64,000 bases of DNA from Pedobacter sp. FW305-3-2-15-E-R2A2 (GTDB lineage: Bacteria > Bacteroidota > Bacteroidia > Sphingobacteriales > Sphingobacteriaceae), in contig NZ_CP151803.1 in assembly GCF_038446955.1 (NCBI RefSeq), positions 5,332,001-5,396,000 on the forward strand. The letters run 5' to 3'. Position 1 is the first letter of the stretch; every line of letters begins with the position of its first letter. Position numbers and translations under genes: made by a program. Below the pieces are notes generated by a model. The model ran no database searches. It had not been told where the DNA came from and worked only from the letters and a program-made list of their open reading frames with translations. This document shows positions 36,601 to 44,178 of the stretch, piece after piece.

Positions 36601-37003
36601 CCCAGACTTCCGGGTTTTCCAGTCTGTTTCTATTTTCGACTGCTACCTTCTTGATCACCACTGTTTTATTCATGATCATATAAGAGAAAGGACGGTCTTT
36701 TAAAATCTGACTGAGTGCTTCATCAAGCGTTACATTCCTCAGGTTCACACTGATTTTTCCTTCCTCTTTGATCAGTTTATTGTTGTAAAAGAAAGTATAA
36801 CCACTTTGTTTTTTGATGCTTTCAAACAGGCTGTTAAAAGAGCTGTTCTTTTCTGAAAGCGTAATCCTTTGCGAGAAACCATCTGCGGATACCTGGAGGC
36901 AGCCGAGAAAGAGTAAAATTACTGTTAGTTTCATGGCCAATAAAATCTTAATTGAGCGGAGCCTCCCGACAAAAGAGGCTTTACTACATGAGTTTAAATT
37001 CAT
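33614..37003 (-). CDS. SusC/RagA-type TonB-dependent transporter with STN domain
   Basis: 1129 aa. Signal peptide near residues 24-42, an STN (secretin/TonB short N-terminal) domain at about 45-115, a carboxypeptidase-regulatory-like domain (about 130-210, GKVVDTEGNPLPGASIQVKG), a plug domain with the LDIDGVPYGNM-type segment, and a beta barrel to the C-terminal phenylalanine-type end (GFNIKLGL). The STN domain transmits ligand occupancy to the FecR-like protein at 37229-38350, which fits the ECF sigma gene next to it. The start might be the later Met 24. Confidence 0.92.
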   Translation of the reverse strand: MNLNSCSKASFVGRLRSIKILLAMKLTVILLFLGCLQVSADGFSQRITLSEKNSSFNSLFESIKKQSGYTFFYNNKLIKEEGKISVNLRNVTLDEALSQILKDRPFSYMIMNKTVVIKKVAVENRNRLENPEVWVNIRGKVVDTEGNPLPGASIQVKGTKEGASAGTSGEFVVNAKAGDVLVVKFLGYVTKEVTVTAVNTVLNIVMEAQKQELSEIIVTALGIKRSEKSLGYAVQKIGGDKIQTVKGVDLGTSLTGQVAGLVVKNSTEFNGKPKLELRGEDALLVIDGVPYGNMTLRDIPADDIESMDLLKGSTASALYGSRAIGGVLLVTTKKGASGKGFAVDFNSNTMLQLGYLAVPEVQSSYGRGQNGKIDNDYVWGPKLDVGNTARDWNPATKQFEDNRPLVSVGKDNLKNFMSTGVITNNNISIAQTGENGSFRIGLNHIYNKGQFPNQKLNMMNLTSGGEIKINDQFKIESHLGISRRSAPQVWGGGYDNQGYLYQLVMWTGTEYDIRDYKDYWVVPNKTQNWMYTNWYDNPYLIANEKLSGIAENTVNANVTANYKFNEDFNLMLRLGYDNYNNSETMRNPTANIFSTRGGWNARGMYSILNKTGFSTNDDLILTFKKKVGKWAFEALGGGTLYYYSDESLRATTKNGLISPTFFSLAGSVEAPTVTPGHGARQINSLYGRASIGWNDAVFLDFTGRNDWNSAQPKSSRDYFYPSIGSSVVISELVKMPEVIDMFKLRGSWSVFKTAFDPYAINNVYSTTTAAWNTLNSGSYRNYLLGEGLLPSSQRTWEIGTAGYLFKKRLHFDVAYFNKYYYNRQTDTKERGNTAYLPGSSGFSMAIVNSKETYERRGIEITVDGSVLKSRDFEWYATMNWAQQHRYYVDIDPQYSPDDLWTKKGQRLDTYKANYWLRDPQGNVIFNNGSPVNSDYQQKYGYGEPDFSFGFINSFRYKNWNMSLNIDGRIGGLMYNYMYDKMWDTGTNPDSDNQYRYDQVVNGLNNYVGKGVKVISGSVVFDKYGQITSDTRQYAPNDVQVGYQDFAQKFRGGDKGIQNESFVKLRELSLGYTFSPKIIGKLGLKRASFSVTGQNLFMWTNFKYSDPDVDTENLNSPSQRMLGFNIKLGL

Positions 37004-37100
37004 ATTTTTGAATGTTTTGGTTTATTCATTAATTATCCAATAAGTATTTTTTGAGGTCAACCGGAACAATGTTCCATTCTGATATGATCGGATGGGCAAT

Positions 37101-37127
37101 CCGGATCCTGTTGCGAGCAGGGTCCGG
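37101..37127. other. GC-rich stem-loop between fecR and susC
   Basis: CCGGATCCTG (37101-37110) pairs with CAGGGTCCGG (37118-37127) over a 7-base loop, with one G-T wobble on one strand. It lies in the 225-bp gap between the anti-sigma gene and the SusC-like gene. No long T-run follows on the minus strand, so it is not a classical terminator; an attenuation or mRNA-stability role is possible. Confidence 0.45.
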
Positions 37128-37228
37128 TTTATTCCTTACATATGAGATCGTTGTTTTTGAGTATCTATTTTTTCATATCTGACCGTTTTTGAGTTAACAA
37201 TACATGAGTTATATATTTGGGTTAGTAT

Positions 37229-38350
37229 TTATTTAATCACAAACAGTTTCCTGCCTTCAATTCTAAAATGTGTTCCTTCAAATTCCAGGATCTTCAACAC
37301 TTCAGATAATTTCACCCCACGAGGGATATCTCCAACAAATTCATCATCAGGACGGTCTACCTGGTAAACAACTTCAACATCGTACCAGCGTGCCAGTTGT
37401 CGCAATACAGAGTGAAGACTTTCTTTTTCAAAATGGAAGAAACCATTTTTCCAGGCCATCGCCTGTTCTATATTCGCCGGGCTAACTTTAACCTTCCCTG
37501 CGGAACGTACCGGTGAGCTAGCCTGCTGACCGGGCTTAAGAAACATTACATTTCCGGCAGAAACCTTTACACTTCCTTCCAGAAGTGTGGTTTTCACCTC
37601 CTCTTCATCTTCATAAGAATTGATGTTAAAATGTGTACCTAAGACTTCTACCTGTTGCTGGCTGGTGCTGACAATAAACGGTAGTTTTTTATCTTTTGCC
37701 ACTTCAAAATAGGCCTCTCCACGCAGCTCAACTTTACGTTGGCTCAGGTGTGCAAATGTGGTAGGAAATTTAATCGAAGAAGCGGCATTCAGCCAAACGC
37801 TGGTCCCATCGGGTAAATTGACCTGGTAAACACCCCCTCTTGGAGTACTGATGGTATTGTAAGCCAACTCCTTTGCATCAGATGGAACAACGGAATAAAC
37901 CAGTTGTCCGTCTGCATTCTTAGTGATTCTCACCCCTGCCTGTTCCGCCAGCTGTCCATTTCCGGCATCGGTCAATGAAATTTGTGAACCGTCAGATAAA
38001 GTAAGTGTTGCCTTATTCCCTCCAGGTGCAGCATCGTGCTTCGTACTTACCGCAGTTAAAGGATTTAGAGTATTGCCGGTACCGGAGTAAAAATAAAGTC
38101 CTGCAAAAATTGCAATCAGGATGCTGGCAGCTGCCGCTAGCTTTGGCCATAAAGGTTTTGGACGGTTGGCGCGCTGATAGTCCATTTCATCGGCTTCAGA
38201 AATCTCCGCCTCTTCATTCCAGGCTTCTAACAGCTGATCATCCAGTTTTCCTTCTTTCGTTAACTGCACAAAAAGCTCCAGTTCCTCATCGCTGAGTTGT
38301 TTGTCCAGGTAACGCTGAACAAGGATCTTATAAAATTCGTTTTCTTCCAT
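37229..38350 (-). CDS. FecR-family anti-sigma factor
   Basis: 373 aa from the ATG at 38350 (four codons inside a longer frame; MEENEFYKILVQRYLDKQLS is the typical start). N-terminal cytoplasmic sigma-binding helices with a W motif, one membrane segment at about residues 72-90 (LAAAASILIAIFAGLYFYSG), and a periplasmic FecR domain (about 115-270) plus a C-terminal STN-interacting domain (about 300-373, FEFEGTHFRIEGRKLFVIK end). It keeps the ECF sigma inactive until the SusC-like receptor signals. Confidence 0.92.
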   Translation of the reverse strand: MEENEFYKILVQRYLDKQLSDEELELFVQLTKEGKLDDQLLEAWNEEAEISEADEMDYQRANRPKPLWPKLAAAASILIAIFAGLYFYSGTGNTLNPLTAVSTKHDAAPGGNKATLTLSDGSQISLTDAGNGQLAEQAGVRITKNADGQLVYSVVPSDAKELAYNTISTPRGGVYQVNLPDGTSVWLNAASSIKFPTTFAHLSQRKVELRGEAYFEVAKDKKLPFIVSTSQQQVEVLGTHFNINSYEDEEEVKTTLLEGSVKVSAGNVMFLKPGQQASSPVRSAGKVKVSPANIEQAMAWKNGFFHFEKESLHSVLRQLARWYDVEVVYQVDRPDDEFVGDIPRGVKLSEVLKILEFEGTHFRIEGRKLFVIK

Positions 38351-38422
38351 ACGGCTGACCATTCAAATAGAAGACAATATTTGAGGTAGGCAAGGGTAGC
38401 TGGAAATAGATTTTTTTTAAAA

Positions 38423-39016
38423 TTATTTAAGAAAGACGGTCAGCAGAACACTCAATGAGATTCCAAGGTCTCTTTTGGCTGAAGCACTCAGAATTTTCAT
38501 AGAGCCCACCATGTGATTTTTTACTGCATTTCTGGATATTCCTAATTCAGTAGCCACCTCATCATAACTTTTCCCCTGTTGTCTGCACAGTTTAAAAATC
38601 TCTCTGGTTCTGGAGGGTAAAGCATCCAATGCTTTTTCCAGATATTCATGATACTCCTTACTTAAAAGGCTTTCCTCTGTATCATTTCTTTCTTCTACAA
38701 AAGAATTCAGGACCTCAGACATGGCCACATTAGAACGCAATGCTTTTTTCAGACTGTTTAGTGTATGATTTCTGGCCATAATAAACAGATAAGCCTTGAT
38801 CGACCTGACTTCACATAATTTAGATTTACATTGCCAGATCTTGATGAAAATCTCCTGAGTAAGGTCCTCAGATAAATCTGTAGAATGTACGAACTTCTTA
38901 ATATACTGATAAATCGGGGCACTATAACGATCATAAAGTTCTGCAAAAGCAGTCTCTTCCCCGGCGATTAACCTGGCCTTGAGATCATGATCTGAAAGTG
39001 TTTGCTGTAATGACAT
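38423..39016 (-). CDS. ECF RNA polymerase sigma-70 factor (FecI-like)
   Basis: 197 aa. Region 2 has the DLTQEIFIKIWQCKSKL segment, and region 4 has the helix-turn-helix GKSYDEVATELGISRNAVK. It is encoded directly upstream of the fecR gene and the SusC/SusD pair, so it likely activates that pair when substrate is present. Separated by 72 bp from fecR, same strand. No autoregulatory site was recognised in its upstream region (39017-39313). Confidence 0.93.
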   Translation of the reverse strand: MSLQQTLSDHDLKARLIAGEETAFAELYDRYSAPIYQYIKKFVHSTDLSEDLTQEIFIKIWQCKSKLCEVRSIKAYLFIMARNHTLNSLKKALRSNVAMSEVLNSFVEERNDTEESLLSKEYHEYLEKALDALPSRTREIFKLCRQQGKSYDEVATELGISRNAVKNHMVGSMKILSASAKRDLGISLSVLLTVFLK

Positions 39017-39313
39017 GTTTGAATCCCCGAAACTAATTTATCAAAATTAAATTAATGTAACATATATGTTTCCGAATTAATAATTCTCAAGGGAGTCTTT
39101 TTTTCAACCACAGGCAATACAAACAGTGCGGATCTTCTTATTTGAATTTAGAAAAATTTATTTACAATCTGCTGTAGCGTTTTATCACCATGGCCCGTTT
39201 TAGTTTCAGCACGCTAGATTAAGATTCCGGGGGCAGGTTTCAGGCCCTGTCTCCGAGTCTTTATCACCAGACATCTTCCAATTCGTTATATTTACAAAAA
39301 AAACAATTAGAAT

Positions 39314-39610
39314 ATGTTAGCTCACCACGTTTTATTCTGGCTAAAAGCCGATACCACCGAAGATCAGAAAGCTGCTTTCAGAAAAGGTCTTGAATCATTG
39401 GAAAAAATTGAATCTGTAAAGAGTTTTTATGTAGGAATCCCTGCTCCCATTGAGCGTGCCGTAGTGGATACTTCCTATACTTTTTCTTTGCTCATTATTT
39501 TTGAAGATCTTGCCGGACATGACGTTTATCAAACGCACCCTTTACACCTTGCTTTCTTAGATGAATTCCGTGGTCTTTTTGAAAAGGTCACCATTTATGA
39601 CGCATTATAA
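39314..39610 (+). CDS. Dabb (stress-responsive alpha/beta-barrel) family protein
   Basis: 98 aa starting MLAHHVLFWLK, the hallmark of Dabb proteins (ferredoxin-like dimeric barrel), with a YDVYQTHPLH-type motif (here GHDVYQTHPLHLAF). The function of bacterial members is mostly unknown. The 297-bp region before it, shared with the divergent sigma gene, has TATATTTA about 25 bases before the ATG, a weak -7 candidate. The gene stands alone 73 bp before thioredoxin. Confidence 0.85.
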   Translation: MLAHHVLFWLKADTTEDQKAAFRKGLESLEKIESVKSFYVGIPAPIERAVVDTSYTFSLLIIFEDLAGHDVYQTHPLHLAFLDEFRGLFEKVTIYDAL

Positions 39611-39683
39611 TTAACCCATAAACCGGAGAAAACAATTGCCTCAGCGCGTAAATTTTCTCCGGATTTTCTAAAAAAAAACAAAT

Positions 39684-39974
39684 ATGAGCGCATTTCAGGA
39701 ACTTATTCAATCAGAAACCCCGGTACTCGTAGATTTCTATGCCGACTGGTGTGGGCCCTGTAAATCAATGAATCCAGTGATTCAGGAGGTTGCCAGGATT
39801 ACCGAAGGAAGGGCAAGGGTGATCAAAATCAATATCGACAAAAATCAGGCTGCCGCAGCCAAATACAATGTCAAAGCCGTTCCAACTTTCCTTCTTTTTA
39901 AAAAAGGAGAAATTATCTGGCGCCACTCAGGAATGATTGACCAGATGAGCCTGCTAAAACAACTGTCTATTTAA
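39684..39974 (+). CDS. trxA: Thioredoxin
   Basis: 96 aa with the complete thioredoxin fold: VLVDFYADWCGPCKSM contains the WCGPC active site (about residues 22-26), and VKAVPTFLLFKKGE the cis-Pro loop. No signal peptide, so cytosolic. The 3' end overlaps the convergent glycosyltransferase gene by 8 bases. Cells of this group usually have several thioredoxins, so the symbol is generic. Confidence 0.9.
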   Translation: MSAFQELIQSETPVLVDFYADWCGPCKSMNPVIQEVARITEGRARVIKINIDKNQAAAAKYNVKAVPTFLLFKKGEIIWRHSGMIDQMSLLKQLSI

Positions 39975-41673
39975 CCTCAACAGCAATCATATTGCTATTT
40001 CTTGCGCCACTGAAAGGTTCCGTTCTTAAGGAAAAGATCAGTTTATATTTTCCGGCAGCCTCCGGGGCAATAAACCTGACTGGCAGCTCTATAGATTGCT
40101 TCGCAGGAATCCTGACATTTTCAAGATCAGCAGTTACCGGCTTAAATTCAGCCAGGGTTTCTCCATTCCTGAAACTGTATTCGAGAAAACATTTCCATTT
40201 TTCGCCACTGTTGCCCAGGGAGATTTCCTGATCATATGGGTTTGTAATTTTCAGTTTCAAGGAAATCTCCGTTCCTTTTTTTAACACGTTAAGCTTTTCT
40301 ACCGGATTAACAGCTACTTTTTGGTACATCCTCAGCGCTTCTATCCAACGGCCATAATACAACCCTTTTGAAGTGGAGATGGTATCTTGCGCTATTCCTT
40401 CCCCATGACTGGCTTGTAAAACATAATACACTTTTTTGTTTCTAAGGCTATCTTCCAGCGACCAGATGTCGTATTGATTCTTCCGGTAATACCTGGAATC
40501 GTAACCAAAACCTTTGGTGGATCGGGTATAATAATTATAGCGTGAAGGGACCTGGAAAGAATCTGTAAAGATTACAGGAGCATCTCCTGCCTTTTCATGA
40601 ATCTGCTTTGCCCACACCTGATTGCCAAAATAATACGCAACCGCTTTAATTTTCATTAAAGAATCAATTGGGATGATGAGGATTAGTCTGATCAAAATGA
40701 TCAGAACTATATTGACGATGGCCAGCTTTTCAAACCATTTCGGAGTTTCCTTCTTTGCCATAAAAAGATAGGCAAGGATAAACAAACAAAGCATTCCAGG
40801 CAAAGTCCAATGTGCTTCTACCCTTCCTTTAAGCGTACTAAAAAGAAAGAAAATAAAAATTCCATAAAAGTTAACTTTAATGGCCCTGATGAATGCATCT
40901 TCCGTTTTTGACCTTACCGCCGCCTGATATAGGAACCAACCCACCAACGGTCCGGCAAGTGCCAGTTGCGCCAGCAGGTATTCGGTCGTAAATTTCGTTT
41001 TATAGAAAGCTGCGGAACGGTCAATTACATGGTAATAAAATGAAGGATAATTGTTTTGTACCTGCCACCAGATATGTGGAAGAAAAGCAAGGACAGCAAC
41101 ACCAACGATGAGCCAGAAAGAAGGCCGTTTTAACAACTTTAGGTTTGAAAGGATCGTGAAGAATAAAACCAGGATTCCATGGTATTTGCTATACAATAAA
41201 CAAGCAATCACCAATGCCAGTAGAAAAGCCCATTTAAGCTGATCAGAAGCCACATATTTCTGATATACATAAAAAAACAACACTGTAAAAAAGAACAATG
41301 GCGAGTCTGGTGTGGTAATAAAGCCATATACATGAAAAAGAACTACCGAAGCAAATAAGAGTATAAAGAGCTTTATATTTTCCGCATAGGGCTTTACGAT
41401 CTTCCAAAGCAGGAAAATAGAAAGTGTACTCGTAATGACCGAAAACAGCCTCAATCCCAGTGTCCCCGGCAATAAAGCATCTCCGATTTTGATAAACAGC
41501 GCCACCATTGGCGGATGATCAAAGTAACCCCAATCTAAAAAGCGGGAATACACCCAATAATAAGCCTCATCAGCATGTACTTCTACAAAGATTGCCTGAA
41601 TAATATTCAAAAGGGTCCATAACCCTAAAAAAATGAGCAATATTTGTTCAGCACTTTTTTTCGTTTGTAGCAT
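39967..41673 (-). CDS. GT39-like membrane glycosyltransferase
   Basis: 568 aa. About 11-12 hydrophobic helices in residues 1-350 and a C-terminal periplasmic beta domain. The first periplasmic loop holds HADEAYYW and DWGYFDHPPM, the catalytic acidic motifs of dolichyl-phosphate/undecaprenyl-phosphate sugar transferases of the ArnT/PMT type. It likely transfers a sugar from a lipid carrier onto a protein or lipid outside the inner membrane. It precedes a GtrA-like gene by 13 bp, and GtrA proteins commonly partner with such enzymes. Confidence 0.85.
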   Translation of the reverse strand: MLQTKKSAEQILLIFLGLWTLLNIIQAIFVEVHADEAYYWVYSRFLDWGYFDHPPMVALFIKIGDALLPGTLGLRLFSVITSTLSIFLLWKIVKPYAENIKLFILLFASVVLFHVYGFITTPDSPLFFFTVLFFYVYQKYVASDQLKWAFLLALVIACLLYSKYHGILVLFFTILSNLKLLKRPSFWLIVGVAVLAFLPHIWWQVQNNYPSFYYHVIDRSAAFYKTKFTTEYLLAQLALAGPLVGWFLYQAAVRSKTEDAFIRAIKVNFYGIFIFFLFSTLKGRVEAHWTLPGMLCLFILAYLFMAKKETPKWFEKLAIVNIVLIILIRLILIIPIDSLMKIKAVAYYFGNQVWAKQIHEKAGDAPVIFTDSFQVPSRYNYYTRSTKGFGYDSRYYRKNQYDIWSLEDSLRNKKVYYVLQASHGEGIAQDTISTSKGLYYGRWIEALRMYQKVAVNPVEKLNVLKKGTEISLKLKITNPYDQEISLGNSGEKWKCFLEYSFRNGETLAEFKPVTADLENVRIPAKQSIELPVRFIAPEAAGKYKLIFSLRTEPFSGARNSNMIAVEVK

Positions 41674-41686
41674 TAAAGATCAGGTT

Positions 41687-42097
41687 TTAACTGGAGAAGG
41701 TATACAGGTAATTGGCAAAGAAGTTCCATAAAGAAATGATGACAATGGCACAGGCCTTCGCCACATAGAAATTCCATTTCAACTTGTCATTGAGCAGATA
41801 AATCAGACTATTGCTTAAAAATAATCCCACCAGAGAAATGACAAAGAATTTTCCAAACTGAGTAATACTCGCCGCATCATGGTTGTTAAAGGTCCAGTAA
41901 CGGTTTAAGGTATAATTTGTCGTGGTGGCGACAATAAAGCCCAATGAGCTGGAAACGTATTTATGAATTTTCAGTTTCTCTTTACAGAGATAAGTAACTC
42001 CGAAATCTACGATAAGCCCCGAAAAGCCTACCACACCGAATTTCAAAAACTTAAAAAGAAAAGTGTTATTTAATTCAATCGTAGCAAGGGTCATCAT
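41687..42097 (-). CDS. GtrA-like membrane protein
   Basis: About 136 aa from the Met at residue 21 of a frame extending to 42157; the shorter start is more usual for the family. Four predicted helices; FLKFGVVGFSGLIVDFGVTY and the TTTNYTLNRYWTFNN motif are typical of GtrA, a flippase-like protein for lipid-linked sugars. It is encoded upstream of the GT39-like gene on the same strand, 13 bp apart, so the two likely act on one lipid-linked sugar donor. Confidence 0.85.
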   Translation of the reverse strand: MMTLATIELNNTFLFKFLKFGVVGFSGLIVDFGVTYLCKEKLKIHKYVSSSLGFIVATTTNYTLNRYWTFNNHDAASITQFGKFFVISLVGLFLSNSLIYLLNDKLKWNFYVAKACAIVIISLWNFFANYLYTFSS

Positions 42098-42510
42098 AGA
42101 AAAAGGTACTTTCCTGCAAAAGTACATATAAATTTCAATTCCCTTCCCCAAAACCATCCGCCGAAGCTCCTGAAATCCCCCTGGCGGAGATTTACTTTCC
42201 CCGATTAAGCCTCAGTCCTAATTATTTAATAACGATAGTACAAATTAAGTAAACTGTATAGAATAAGCGATAAAAATAAAGAAGTCCCTTAATGGAGACA
42301 TATGTAACATTTTTTTAACCATTCTGGAATCAGCACTAAAAAACACAGATTAACCCTATATAAATCAACATTTTAAAAAACAAAATCAAAGCCCTTTCGC
42401 TGCTCCGGATCGAAAAAACAAAAATTTTAAATCAAAAACAGGCTGCTATTGGCATGACATTTGTTTTTCGAAATTTTAAATTTTATAACCTATAACTATT
42501 TAAAAAATCG
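42098..42510. other. AT-rich intergenic region
   Basis: A 413-bp stretch between the divergent gtrA-like and lipoprotein genes. It has no coding frame of interest. The only signal I could pick out is a sigma-54-like promoter at 42450-42465 in front of the lipoprotein gene; the remainder is A/T-rich with long A and T runs. Confidence 0.6.
42450..42465 (+). promoter_or_regulatory. Candidate sigma-54-like promoter
   Basis: TTGGCATGACATTTGTT resembles the -24/-12 element TGGCAyG-N4-TTGCw: GG, ten bases, then GT instead of GC. It ends about 45 bases before the ATG at 42511. An exact -12 GC would make it stronger; the match is one base short. Confidence 0.35.
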
Positions 42511-42906
42511 ATGAACAGAATTACAAAAATCCTATCACTATCATTAATTTTAAGCTTAACCCTTTTATTTGCGTGTAAAAAAGACAAGAATGATGGTCCT
42601 TCAAACAACACGCATAAAGTTGTATTCAAAGCCATCGGTTCTACAGGTACAAAAATCAGCACTGCTGTTTACACAGACGGTTCCGGTAAAGCTGAAACCT
42701 TTACAAGCCTGAATACGCAAAACTGGACAAGTAATGAATATACCATTTCTTCCTCAGCGCATGCGGTAAGTTTTGGTGTATCTGGAACCGGTGTTAATGC
42801 AAACTCTACACTTGTAGTTGAAATCTGGATAGATGGCGTCAAAGCAGCCGATGGAAAGTCTACCGGAACTATCCTTAGCCCAAGCGCTACGATTGCTTTA
42901 AAATAA
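42511..42906 (+). CDS. Hypothetical small lipoprotein
   Basis: 131 aa. Lipobox LLFAC at about residues 18-22 followed by KKDKNDGPSNN, a typical Bacteroidota lipoprotein start. The mature part is beta-rich (VVFKAIGSTGTKIS, LVVEIWIDGVKA) and looks like one compact immunoglobulin-like or jelly-roll domain. No known family recognised. It stands alone with a hairpin terminator 10 bp downstream, and may be surface-exposed. Confidence 0.75.
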   Translation: MNRITKILSLSLILSLTLLFACKKDKNDGPSNNTHKVVFKAIGSTGTKISTAVYTDGSGKAETFTSLNTQNWTSNEYTISSSAHAVSFGVSGTGVNANSTLVVEIWIDGVKAADGKSTGTILSPSATIALK

Positions 42907-42916
42907 TTTTTAACGT

Positions 42917-42942
42917 AGGGCATCCATAAGAAAGGGTGCCCT
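42917..42942 (+). terminator. Intrinsic terminator candidate
   Basis: AGGGCA (42917-42922) pairs with TGCCCT (42937-42942) with a 14-base loop, followed by TTCTTTAA. It directly follows the lipoprotein stop. The stem is short and the T-tract interrupted, so moderate confidence. Confidence 0.45.
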
Positions 42943-42970
42943 TTCTTTAAGAAAACAGAGCAGATCAAGC

Positions 42971-43792
42971 TCAACCAGGCTTTCCTGGAAGATGCTCCAG
43001 TTTATTCTTCAACACCTCATACTCCCTTTCCAGACTTCGGAATGCTTTGCTATTGACGGGATTCCCCCGGTTATCTTTCATTTGCTGCAAATAATCGGTC
43101 TCCAGAACATCAAAACGTTGTTTTACCAACACATAATTTTGCTTTTGCCTGATCTCTTCCGGGCTTTCCACTGCTCCGTTCAAATTTCCGATGTAGGTAC
43201 TGTCCGAAATGGCCTTCCCATTAGCAGATTTGAAGCAGATATAGGCCTCAATAGGTTCCTCAACCCGCTGCTCGTACAAATCGATAAAGTAACTCCCGGC
43301 ATCTCTCCTGCAGGCGTTAATCACAGACGTTGCCGTTTTTTCCAGAGGGTGATAAAGAAGAATCATCACCGTGTCGTTGTACTGACCACTAGGATCCCAG
43401 CTCACCAATACTCCTTTTTTCTTCTTTTCGATTTTCAGGTCATTTGCACCCGGTAAATTTCCATTGCTGAGTATAACCTTGCTATAATCCACAGAAATAT
43501 TTGGATATTCTCCTTTTAAAGCGTGTTTTTTAATATATGAAGTGGCGAGGTTATGGGCATTTCGAACCGTTCCTCTTGCTTCCAGCTCAAAGCTGACATT
43601 GGTAAACTCAGAGATCCTGCTCACCATTTCCATAGTTACTGACATCGCCTGACGGTTGGCCAGCTGATTTCTGCTCGGTTTACCCGGATCTCCAATCGTA
43701 CGAACAACCGGCTGTCCGTTTAAGACATAGAAAACCAGGTTGTGTAATTTTCCATTTAAGGCCCCCAAAGGCCCATTTGGTGCTTTTGCCAT
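42971..43792 (-). CDS. DUF6266 family protein
   Basis: 273 aa from the ATG at 43792 (MAKAPNGPLGALNGKL, the family start; an 18-codon longer frame exists). Members occur widely in Bacteroidota and have no known function. It contains VVRTIGDPGKPSRNQLANRQ and a C-terminal coiled-coil-like tail ending KNKLEHLPGKPG. No signal peptide. The upstream 386-bp gap contains a GC-rich structured element. I do not see phage genes around it, so it is unlikely to be part of the tail element. Confidence 0.85.
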   Translation of the reverse strand: MAKAPNGPLGALNGKLHNLVFYVLNGQPVVRTIGDPGKPSRNQLANRQAMSVTMEMVSRISEFTNVSFELEARGTVRNAHNLATSYIKKHALKGEYPNISVDYSKVILSNGNLPGANDLKIEKKKKGVLVSWDPSGQYNDTVMILLYHPLEKTATSVINACRRDAGSYFIDLYEQRVEEPIEAYICFKSANGKAISDSTYIGNLNGAVESPEEIRQKQNYVLVKQRFDVLETDYLQQMKDNRGNPVNSKAFRSLEREYEVLKNKLEHLPGKPG

Positions 43793-43947
43793 ATTCAATA
43801 GATTAATTTGATAAATAATAAAAGTTAATATTTTAAATATCAACAATACTAATATAAGTAATAAGTTTTATTAAAGCCAACATCAAACGTATATCATGCT
43901 GCCAATTACTTTTAGGTTACTATTAAATTTCAGCGAGCAATAATCGG

Positions 43948-43986
43948 GGTTGACGGGGCTACAGACCCTACAGGGCCCTAGCAACC
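43948..43986 (-). ncRNA. GC-rich nested stem-loop, possible leader RNA or mobile repeat
   Basis: On the minus strand GGTTG (43986-43982) pairs with CAACC (43952-43948); inside, GGGC pairs with GCCC, and CCC-TGTA-GGG forms a further short stem. The block is clearly richer in G+C than its flanks. It precedes the DUF6266 gene by about 155 bp in its transcription direction, so it could be in its leader. It does not match a riboswitch I know. Confidence 0.3.
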
Positions 43987-44117
43987 TACCTTCAAAAAAG
44001 AAGCAAAATAGCAGCAATTGGAAGCTTGGCCCAGCCTTGTCCTAAGTGAAGATACTTGTGAAACCAAAGGAACTACAAACAAAGGAGCACCCAGAAGTAA
44101 CGCTGGTACGGATAAAA

Positions 44118-44168
44118 AAAAATGCTGCATACCTGATTTACTCCAAAAACCAGGTATGCAGCATTTTT
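44118..44168. terminator. Strong bidirectional terminator
   Basis: AAAAATGCTGCATACCTG (44118-44135) and its perfect reverse complement (44151-44168) flank a 15-base loop; A-run on one side and T-run on the other make it a factor-independent terminator in both directions. It lies 10 bp after the SusD-like stop codon at 44179, so it ends the SusC/SusD transcript. Confidence 0.85.
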
Positions 44169-44178
44169 ACCATTTTTC

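Larger units (their letters stand above)
43793..44178. other. Intergenic region with structured RNA candidate and terminator
   Basis: 386 bp between the DUF6266 gene start and the SusD-like gene end, both minus strand. It contains a nested GC-rich hairpin at 43948-43986 and a strong hairpin at 44118-44168. Between them I find no coding frame. Confidence 0.6.

Noticed and set aside
42971..43792. DUF6266 gene as part of the phage element
   Set aside because: It lies 18 kb away in a chromosomal context without other phage genes.
43948..43986. tRNA or SAM/TPP riboswitch
   Set aside because: No anticodon arm or T-loop, and the conserved cores of those riboswitches are not found.
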